From Saprospiraceae bacterium (GTDB taxonomy: Bacteria; Bacteroidota; Bacteroidia; Chitinophagales; Saprospiraceae): DNA of 5,169 bases. The DNA lies in NCBI GenBank assembly GCA_013002475.1, contig JABDJM010000181.1, positions 1-5,169 on the forward strand, written 5' to 3'. The position numbers were made by a program, and so were the translations under genes. The notes beneath the pieces were generated by a model. That model made no database searches and was not told the origin of the DNA. It saw nothing but the letters and a program-made list of their open reading frames with translations. Positions 1-5,169 of this stretch are shown here, piece by piece; the stretch's first letter is position 1, and the number at the start of each line of letters is the position of its first letter.

Positions 1-1330
1 GCACTGATGTCATTCCGGTTTTAAACATGTCATCTCCAAGGTAGCCCCGTAAATTATGCATCATGCAGGCTCCCTTGTTGTAGGTGTGGGTGCCATAAGT
101 ATGTTCATAGGGAATCCCGGAAAGAGGCCAATAGCCTTCATCCTCAATGTGCGCTGATTGAAGGACTTCAAGGTGGTTGTCTTTTACCTGATCTATGAAT
201 GCTTCTCTACCAAATAGATATTCAGTGACGAGATGGGCTCCGTACTCCGCATTTCCTTCCTTGAACCACATATCAGATGCTGCCGGGATTCCAGCAACAT
301 TGCCCCACCAATGGTGGGCCAGCTCGTGAGCCATTAGTCGGCGATGCCGGAAAGTGTTTCCTTCAATGGCCACAGAAGTTGGATAGGCAATTAGAGTGGA
401 ATGCTCCATCGCTCCAACAGCTGTAGTAACATATCCTGCTTTTTCCCATGCAAAAGGTCCAAACCAAAATTCCAATGCATCAATTGTGCCGCCCAGATCC
501 TCAAATGAGCCGATCATGGCTTCGATATTCGAAGGAGCAGCCAATAGCTGCGTGGGAACATCCCCATTCATACCGATATGGATATCATTGTTTTCAACGA
601 ATTCTCCAACAGCAATCCCAGCCAAATAGCTTGGGATCTCCTGGCTTAATCTGAAAGATCTTTTTAGCAAGTTGTTGCCCAGGTCTTCTTCTCCTAAATA
701 GGTTCCGGAGCAGTGGGCTCTTTTCGGAGCCTCTGAAATAATGGAAAAATCATAAGTAGCCCGTTCGACGAAGTTGTCAAAGCAGGGGTACCAACCTCGA
801 CCATAGTTATAGGGATTAGCCCCCAACCCAATGCCGAGGTTATAGGCGATACCAGCCTGAAAATCCAGGCCACCAAAGCCTCCTGGACTGACCGTAGGTT
901 GACCATGATAGGCTACCCGTATAGTACTGGTATCTCCTGGAGATAAAGGCGGAAAGTCGGCGCTTACAAAAAGGCCATCATGGACAAAACTCAAGGGAAG
1001 AGAACCATCCAGTTCTACCGAATCTACAGTAAAGCCTAGTAGATTAAGTTCTATCGAACTGACATTCTGCAATTTAGGAGTAAAGGTTATGTCCGTATAC
1101 CCCTCAATAATCCGACCCGAGAAATCTACTATAGTTAGCTGGATATCATAGTTTAGAATATCAATGGTATCAGACCGCTCAGAGCTTTTTTGTAGAAACT
1201 CTTTTTCCACCTTTGATAGCGGTGCCAACTTAGCCCCAAAGGGTGCATGTCGACAACCCTTAAAATGTGGTTGAGCTTCGCTTGAAAAAAAAATGAATAA
1301 GGCAAGCAGCGTAATAAGCGAAGCTCTCAT
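1..1330 (-). CDS. Secreted M1-family zinc metallopeptidase (aminopeptidase), N-terminal 443 residues, C-terminus off the left edge
   Basis: The minus frame is open from the ATG at 1328-1330 to the left edge, giving 443 codons without a stop. Residues 1-19 form a signal peptide (Arg2, hydrophobic core 5-15, Ser-Glu-Ala then Gln20) with no lipobox Cys, so export and signal peptidase I cleavage are likely. Residues about 45-250 look like the M1 N-terminal beta domain, including W180-Y-P-C-F-D185. The catalytic core is clear: GAMEH at 306-310 (GAMEN position), HELAH at 335-339 with Glu358 exactly 18 residues after His339 (zinc ligands H335, H339, E358; catalytic base E336), and Y417-N-K-G with Tyr412 five residues earlier, as in E. 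coli PepN and LTA4 hydrolase. The family removes N-terminal amino acids from peptides; substrate is unknown here. Any C-terminal sorting or HEAT-like domain is outside the window. The start lies 5 bases after the upstream gene's stop, suggesting co-transcription. Family assignment is secure; aminopeptidase specificity is inferred. Confidence 0.95.
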   Translation of the reverse strand, partial: MRASLITLLALFIFFSSEAQPHFKGCRHAPFGAKLAPLSKVEKEFLQKSSERSDTIDILNYDIQLTIVDFSGRIIEGYTDITFTPKLQNVSSIELNLLGFTVDSVELDGSLPLSFVHDGLFVSADFPPLSPGDTSTIRVAYHGQPTVSPGGFGGLDFQAGIAYNLGIGLGANPYNYGRGWYPCFDNFVERATYDFSIISEAPKRAHCSGTYLGEEDLGNNLLKRSFRLSQEIPSYLAGIAVGEFVENNDIHIGMNGDVPTQLLAAPSNIEAMIGSFEDLGGTIDALEFWFGPFAWEKAGYVTTAVGAMEHSTLIAYPTSVAIEGNTFRHRRLMAHELAHHWWGNVAGIPAASDMWFKEGNAEYGAHLVTEYLFGREAFIDQVKDNHLEVLQSAHIEDEGYWPLSGIPYEHTYGTHTYNKGACMMHNLRGYLGDDMFKTGMTSV

Positions 1331-1335
1331 AAATT

Positions 1336-1806
1336 TTATAGTTGGCCCTTGATAGGAGTGAACATTTCTAGTTTCATGATCCTTGCTTCCTTCTCGCTAA
1401 TGCTTCCAAAACCAAATATTCCTCCGGAAGCCCTGGCTACGTGTTTTGCAAAAGATCTGAAACTAGCAACGAAATTATTGGCGGTATGGGTCTCTAGTTC
1501 GCCCAATATCGGGTTAAGCTTTGAGAGTCTTTCTTCAATAATCTCTCTTCGTTTTTCGTGGTCACCCGGAAGCTCCTTTCTAAGCTCGTCTATTCGGTCA
1601 GAAATCCTGTCATCTACCATTTCATAGTAGGTGTTCAGAGCACTCGGAAAATCAAATTGGCGAATCTTGATCAGCTTTTCGGCCCAATTCAATTCTCCCT
1701 CTTTGATTTTTCCATCAACTCCGGCTATGTAGACGGTGATAAGGGGCAAAGCATCCAGGAACAGTGATAAATCCTCCTCTGGGAGGTCAGTGAAATTGGA
1801 TATCAT
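1336..1806 (-). CDS. TerB-like cytoplasmic protein of unknown function, 156 aa
   Basis: This is a complete small reading frame, ATG at 1804-1806 and TAA at 1336-1338. No signal peptide or membrane segment is visible. Residues 20-48 contain a hydrophobic helix followed by A28-G-V-D31-G-K33-I and E36/E38-x-x-W-A-E43, resembling the acidic helix motif of TerB-like domains (tellurite-resistance TerB and relatives, DjlA N-terminus). Residues 62-105 are highly charged and predicted helical by eye (DDRISDRIDELRKEL and KRREIIEERL segments). Residues 126-135 form a Gly-rich turn (ASGGIFGFGS), followed by a conserved-looking tail ISEKE...MFTPI. I recall similar proteins of this length in Bacteroidota, but not a demonstrated function. 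A role in tellurite resistance should not be assumed. It precedes the M1 peptidase gene by 5 bases on the same strand. The A-rich stretch just before its ATG (complement of 1812-1819) is typical of starts in Bacteroidota. The gene call is strong; the TerB-like label is tentative. Confidence 0.85.
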   Translation of the reverse strand: MISNFTDLPEEDLSLFLDALPLITVYIAGVDGKIKEGELNWAEKLIKIRQFDFPSALNTYYEMVDDRISDRIDELRKELPGDHEKRREIIEERLSKLNPILGELETHTANNFVASFRSFAKHVARASGGIFGFGSISEKEARIMKLEMFTPIKGQL

Positions 1807-1928
1807 ATCAGTTTTTTTTAATTGTCCTATTTACTACTGCAAAGATAAATCTAAACCCCCAAAAAGGCTTGGTTTTTCGATAAAAAGAAAGGAATTCTCG
1901 AGGGCTGCCATGGTGAGTTTGTATATTT
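1807..1928. other. Divergent intergenic region between the TerB-like gene and mutS
   Basis: These 122 bases separate two genes transcribed away from each other, so promoters for both should lie here. The only good match to the Bacteroidota -7 motif faces the minus strand (1840-1847). For mutS, the best plus-strand candidate is TGAGTTTG at 1914-1921, one mismatch from TAnnTTTG; it would place transcription start almost on the ATG, and there is no convincing -33 partner, so I do not annotate it. The region also holds a C5A5 block (1856-1865), a short AT-only inverted repeat (TTTTT-CGAT-AAAAA, 1873-1886) and an A8 run on the minus strand just upstream of the TerB-like start. No operator, riboswitch or strong hairpin is evident. 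Confidence 0.8.
1840..1847 (-). promoter_or_regulatory. Candidate -7 promoter element (TATCTTTG) for the TerB-like/M1 peptidase unit
   Basis: Read on the minus strand, this octamer matches TAnnTTTG, the -7 consensus of the primary sigma factor in Bacteroidota. Transcription would start near 1832-1836, giving a leader of about 26-30 bases before the ATG at 1806. A TTTG that could serve as the -33 element ends at 1860, only about 12 bases upstream, shorter than the usual spacing of about 19; no better -33 box is visible. The exact octamer and its sensible distance to the start support the call, while the missing -33 box weakens it. Confidence 0.45.
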
Positions 1929-4604
1929 ATGTTTTCACCAAAAATTCCTGTCAAATTGGGCAAAAAGCCTTCCAGCAAATCCAAGGGTAAGACCACGCCT
2001 TTAATGCAGCAATACTTCCAGATGAAGCAGCAGCATCCTGATGCTCTATTGCTATTTCGGGTGGGTGATTTCTACGAGACCTTTGGAGAGGATGCAGTGA
2101 AAGCTGCCAAAGCGCTGGCAATCACTTTGACAAGTCGAAATAATGGTGGATCTGATATAGCATTAGCCGGTTTTCCATATCACTCTTTGGATGTTTATTT
2201 GCCTCGTTTGGTTCGGGCAGGCTACCGGGTTGCCGTCTGTGAACAACTTGAAAAGCCAAGTAAGGAGAAAAAGATCGTTAAAAGGGGTGTGACCGAAGTG
2301 ATTACACCTGGGGTGGCAGTTGATGACCAATTATTAGAGGCTAAGAGAAATAACTATTTGGCCAGCCTTAGCTTTGGAAGAAGAAATGAGCTAGGGGTGG
2401 CCCTTATTGATTTGTCCACCGGTGAGTTTCTCTGCTCTGAAGGGGATCGGTATTACATTGAAAAGATCCTGCAGAGCTTCAACCCCAATGAGATCATTTT
2501 CTCAAAATCCCATAAGTCTGAAATTCAGGATCATTTTGCAAGCCAGTATTACACTTATGGGGTTGAGGAATGGGTTTTTACCCTTGATTATGCCCGGGAA
2601 AAACTCTTGACCCATTTCAATACCCAATCTTTGAAAGGATATGGCATTGAAGACCTTGAGCTTGGTCAGGTGGCAGCGGGCTCTGTCCTGCATTATTTAA
2701 ATACTACTGAGAATTTCAATCTCCAGCATATTCGAAAGATCAATCGGCTCGAAAGAGACCGATTTGTATGGTTAGACCGATTTACCATTCGGAATCTGGA
2801 ATTACTTACTACTACTCAGCCTGATGGCATCCCTCTTATAGATATCCTGGACAAGACGGTCAATCCAATGGGGGGGAGATTATTACGTAAATGGGTGGTA
2901 CTTCCATTAAAGGAACCTTCCTTGATCCAGGAACGTCTGGACATGGTGGAGTTCCTTGTAAAGGATTCCACTTTGCGGGCTGATCTGATTGATCTCCTTC
3001 AGACTGTTGGCGATCTGGAAAGGCTGTTGTCGAAGGTTCCTTTGGGAAAGATCAATCCCCGGGAAGTTTATCAATTAGGGAAGTCATTAACCTCTTTGGA
3101 TCCCGTCCAAATTTTGTTGGAAGAAAGTGAAGATCCCGGTCTTAAGGCCCTTGCAGGAAAGTTGGATCCATGCGGTCCTCTAAGGGAGCAGATCTTGCAT
3201 CAATTAAAAGAGGAGCCACCCGTTAGTCTTTCAAAAGGTGGAGTTATTGCGGAGGGAGTTAATGAGGAGTTGGACGAGCTCAGAAGGCTGATCCATAACT
3301 CGAAGGAAGTGCTTGCTGAAATTCAAAAGCGAGAAGCCGAGGCCACCGGAATTACCAATCTTAAAATTGGATTTAATAATGTTTTTGGATTCTACCTGGA
3401 GGTCACCAATAAATACAAGGGCCAGGGTCTTGTACCAGATAATTGGATCAGGAAACAAACACTTACCAATTCGGAACGGTATATCACCGAAGAACTAAAA
3501 CAATTAGAAACCAAAATTTTAGGGGCGGAAGAAAAGGTGATCACACTGGAAGCTACTCTATTCGAATCCCTTGTCCAGGTGATCGTTGAGTACATTGATC
3601 CTATCCAGCAAAATGCTTTTTGTATCGCTACCTTGGATTGTCTTCTTTCCTTCGCTCAGGTTGCCTACAAACAACAATATTGCAAGCCTTCGATTGATGA
3701 TTCTTTTGGACTGGACATTAAGCAGGGAAGGCATCCGGTCATTGAGCAGCATTTGGACCTTGGAGAAAGCTATGTTCCCAATGATGTGTTTCTGAACAAC
3801 GAGGACAAACAGATCATAGTAATTACCGGACCCAATATGTCGGGTAAGTCTGCTGTCCTGCGCCAAACCGCGCTGATCGCGCTAATGGCCCAGATGGGTT
3901 CCTTTGTTCCGGCACAGTCGGCAAAGATCGGCTACCTGGACCGTGTTTTCACAAGAGTCGGAGCCAGTGATAATCTCTCAACAGGGGAGTCAACTTTTAT
4001 GGTTGAAATGAATGAAACTGCTTCGATCATGAATAATCTTTCTGACAGAAGTTTGATCCTGTTGGATGAGATTGGCCGGGGAACCTCTACCTACGACGGT
4101 ATCAGTATCGCCTGGTCCCTGGTTGAATTCCTTCATCAAAACGGTGCTGCAAAACCAAAGACTTTGTTTGCCACTCATTATCATGAGCTGAACGAACTGG
4201 CCGACAAACTTCCGGGAGTTCATAACTACAATATCTCCACAAGACAAGTGGGCAACAAAGTGATCTTCTTACGGAAGCTTGTTCCTGGTGGAAGTAATCA
4301 CAGTTTTGGAATTTATGTAGCAAGACTGGCAGGGATGCCGGCATCTGTTGTCGCTCGCGCCCAGGAAATATTATCCACACTTGAAGAAAAAGCAGTTCAA
4401 CTAAGGGATACGGGAGAGGGAACTGCTGATATTCTGAAGGATGTTCAGGTACCTAGTCATCAACTGTCTATCTTTGAGACGGTAGATCCTTTAGCTGGAA
4501 AAATCAAAGAAGCGATTCTGGATCTGGATGTGAATAGCATGACACCGATTGAGTGCATGATGAAGCTGGCAGAACTGAGCAAGCTTGTAAAAGAGCAGGA
4601 GTAA
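1929..4604 (+). CDS. mutS: DNA mismatch repair protein MutS, complete, 891 aa
   Basis: MutS is the cytoplasmic dimeric ATPase that binds mismatches and small loops in new DNA and recruits MutL. Domain I (about 24-135) carries F48-Y-E50, the Phe-X-Glu mismatch wedge that separates MutS1 from MutS2. Connector domain II spans about 145-275 and the lever/core about 290-600, interrupted by the clamp (about 450-550, including F486-G-F-Y and RKQTLTNSERY from R508). The ATPase has Walker A G634-PNMSGK-S641, signature S684-TGESTF, Walker B ending D713-E714, and switch A748-T-H750. Q845-LSI-F849 near the C-terminus matches the beta-clamp-binding pentapeptide, and the tail 860-891 is the usual C-terminal dimer/tetramer segment. 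Length is normal. ATG 1929 is the first possible start because an in-frame TGA lies at 1914-1916; it adds a Lys-rich 23-residue tail usual in this phylum. Met26 (ATG 2004) is a possible but less likely start. No Shine-Dalgarno is seen. All catalytic motifs are intact, so the protein should be active. Confidence 0.99.
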   Translation: MFSPKIPVKLGKKPSSKSKGKTTPLMQQYFQMKQQHPDALLLFRVGDFYETFGEDAVKAAKALAITLTSRNNGGSDIALAGFPYHSLDVYLPRLVRAGYRVAVCEQLEKPSKEKKIVKRGVTEVITPGVAVDDQLLEAKRNNYLASLSFGRRNELGVALIDLSTGEFLCSEGDRYYIEKILQSFNPNEIIFSKSHKSEIQDHFASQYYTYGVEEWVFTLDYAREKLLTHFNTQSLKGYGIEDLELGQVAAGSVLHYLNTTENFNLQHIRKINRLERDRFVWLDRFTIRNLELLTTTQPDGIPLIDILDKTVNPMGGRLLRKWVVLPLKEPSLIQERLDMVEFLVKDSTLRADLIDLLQTVGDLERLLSKVPLGKINPREVYQLGKSLTSLDPVQILLEESEDPGLKALAGKLDPCGPLREQILHQLKEEPPVSLSKGGVIAEGVNEELDELRRLIHNSKEVLAEIQKREAEATGITNLKIGFNNVFGFYLEVTNKYKGQGLVPDNWIRKQTLTNSERYITEELKQLETKILGAEEKVITLEATLFESLVQVIVEYIDPIQQNAFCIATLDCLLSFAQVAYKQQYCKPSIDDSFGLDIKQGRHPVIEQHLDLGESYVPNDVFLNNEDKQIIVITGPNMSGKSAVLRQTALIALMAQMGSFVPAQSAKIGYLDRVFTRVGASDNLSTGESTFMVEMNETASIMNNLSDRSLILLDEIGRGTSTYDGISIAWSLVEFLHQNGAAKPKTLFATHYHELNELADKLPGVHNYNISTRQVGNKVIFLRKLVPGGSNHSFGIYVARLAGMPASVVARAQEILSTLEEKAVQLRDTGEGTADILKDVQVPSHQLSIFETVDPLAGKIKEAILDLDVNSMTPIECMMKLAELSKLVKEQE

Positions 4605-4607
4605 TTA
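4602..4607. other. Abutting convergent stop codons of mutS and ffh (TAATTA)
   Basis: The mutS TAA occupies 4602-4604 and the ffh TAA, read on the minus strand, occupies 4605-4607, so there is no intergenic base. The hexamer TAATTA is its own reverse complement and closes both genes. I see no GC-rich hairpin followed by a T-run on either strand nearby; the best candidate, GCC-TTTC-GGC at about 4617-4626, has only three GC pairs. Each transcript therefore probably ends inside the other gene or by a factor-dependent route. Confidence 0.95.
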
Positions 4608-5169
4608 CATTCCAAAGCCTTTCGGCATTCCCCGCATTCCCCCACTTCGACTGACCTTATGCATCATTTTCCGCATTTGATCAAACTGCTTGATAAACAT
4701 ATTGATCTCGTGGATATTTCTGCCACAGCCTCTGGCTATCCTGCGCTTTCTACTCATATTTAAAAGTTCCGGTGCACCGCGCTCCTGAGGAGTCATGGAT
4801 TGAATAATGGCTTCGACCTTCGCAAAAGCCTTATCGTCGATATCAAGGTTTTTGGTCATTTTGGCCATGCCTGGGATCATGCCCAACAAGGATTTGATAT
4901 CACCCATTTTACGGATCTGATTAAGCTGTCCTAAGAAGTCATTGAAGTCGAATTTGTTCTTCTTGATCTTCTTCTCGATCCGTTTCTGTTCCTTTTCATC
5001 AAATTGGGCCTGCGCTTTTTCAACAAAGGATACGATGTCTCCCATGCCCAAAATTCGCTGAGCCATCCGATCAGGGTGGAACACATCAAGAGTTTCTACC
5101 GTCTCCCCGGTGCTGACAAACTTGATAGGCTTGCCAACGGTATACTTAACAGAAAGAGCAGCTCCACCT
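4605..5169 (-). CDS. ffh: Signal recognition particle protein Ffh, C-terminal 187 residues, N-terminus off the right edge
   Basis: Ffh (SRP54) binds 4.5S/SRP RNA and signal sequences emerging from the ribosome, and docks with FtsY to deliver inner-membrane proteins. The frame is open from 5168 to the TAA at 4605-4607. The first visible residues are the end of the GTPase (G) domain, GGAALSVKYTVGKPIKF, with the G5-region TGE motif, followed by FHPDRMAQRILGMGD, the linker into the M domain. The M domain is Met-rich with the finger-loop region around KMGDIKSLLGMIPGM and the RNA-binding helix-turn-helix SRKRRIARGCG at 4722-4754. It ends in a short Met/Gly tail, GGMRGMPKGFGM, expected for hydrophobic signal binding. 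This matches the aligned part of E. coli Ffh closely. The P-loop and the start of the protein lie outside the window, and its promoter cannot be judged. No frameshift or missing motif is seen. Confidence 0.98.
   Translation of the reverse strand, partial: GGAALSVKYTVGKPIKFVSTGETVETLDVFHPDRMAQRILGMGDIVSFVEKAQAQFDEKEQKRIEKKIKKNKFDFNDFLGQLNQIRKMGDIKSLLGMIPGMAKMTKNLDIDDKAFAKVEAIIQSMTPQERGAPELLNMSRKRRIARGCGRNIHEINMFIKQFDQMRKMMHKVSRSGGMRGMPKGFGM

Noticed and set aside
396..654. Two overlapping plus-strand open frames of 77 and 68 aa within the peptidase region.
   Set aside because: Both are antisense to the continuous M1 peptidase frame, which carries the family's catalytic motifs on the other strand.
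694..906. Minus-strand 70-aa open frame suggesting a frameshift in the peptidase.
   Set aside because: Codon-by-codon reading of the main frame (codon triplets beginning at plus-strand positions 2, 5, 8 and so on) shows no stop from 1330 to 2, with WYPCFD, GAMEH and HELAH all in that frame; the 70-aa frame is a shadow.
1873..1886. Inverted repeat TTTTT-CGAT-AAAAA as a possible operator or hairpin.
   Set aside because: Five AT-only pairs are weak and expected in an AT-rich intergenic region; no second copy is present.
1892..1913. Cluster of EcoRI (GAATTC, 1892-1897), XhoI (CTCGAG, 1897-1902) and NcoI (CCATGG, 1908-1913) sites just before mutS, resembling a cloning linker.
   Set aside because: Three six-base palindromes can fall together by chance, there is no other vector-like sequence, and the flanking genes are intact and natural in layout.
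1736..1990. Plus-strand 84-aa open frame crossing the intergenic region, including ATG 1910.
   Set aside because: It lies antisense to the TerB-like gene and then out of frame with mutS, has no recognisable domain, and mutS has its own bounded frame from 1929.
3558..3866. Minus-strand 102-aa open frame inside mutS.
   Set aside because: It is a mirror of a strongly conserved MutS coding region; its composition shows no protein-like pattern and no start context.
4612..4630. Possible terminator hairpin just after mutS (GCC-TTTC-GGC).
   Set aside because: Only three GC pairs with an adjacent mismatch and no T-run on either side; it also lies in ffh codons.
1..5169. Search for tRNA, rRNA, CRISPR repeats, insertion-sequence ends or defence genes.
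   Set aside because: Over 97% of the window is accounted for by four genes with consistent conserved motifs or frame structure, and no repeat pairs or RNA-like folds were recognised by eye.

Overview
The window is an ordinary chromosomal housekeeping segment, most likely from a member of the Bacteroidota. Four things point there: the MutS sequence style (ATPase P-loop followed by Ala, Lys-rich N-terminal tail); a secreted M1 metallopeptidase with a signal peptide ending in Ala-Gln; A-rich translation starts without clear Shine-Dalgarno sequences; and a match to the Bacteroidota -7 promoter motif TAnnTTTG. The lineage below phylum cannot be fixed from this sequence.

Layout from left to right: (1) positions 1-1330, minus strand, the N-terminal 443 residues of an exported zinc metallopeptidase of family M1, whose C-terminus lies off the left edge; (2) 1336-1806, minus strand, a 156-residue cytoplasmic protein with a TerB-like acidic motif, five bases upstream of the peptidase gene and probably co-transcribed with it; (3) 1807-1928, a 122-base divergent intergenic region that must hold the promoters for both directions; (4) 1929-4604, plus strand, complete mutS (891 residues), the mismatch-recognition ATPase; (5) 4605-5169, minus strand, the C-terminal 187 residues of ffh, the protein subunit of the signal recognition particle, whose N-terminus lies off the right edge. 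The mutS and ffh stop codons abut with no base between them.

Functionally these are unrelated units: DNA mismatch repair (mutS), co-translational membrane targeting (ffh), and a small unit of one intracellular protein of unknown role plus one exported peptidase. I read both strands and found no tRNA, rRNA, CRISPR array, insertion sequence, attachment site or defence-like cassette. No new system is visible. The points worth a second look are modest: the zero-gap convergent stops, the GAMEH variant of the peptidase's GAMEN motif, the tight pairing of the TerB-like gene with the peptidase, and a nine-base homopolymer in the signal-peptide codons.
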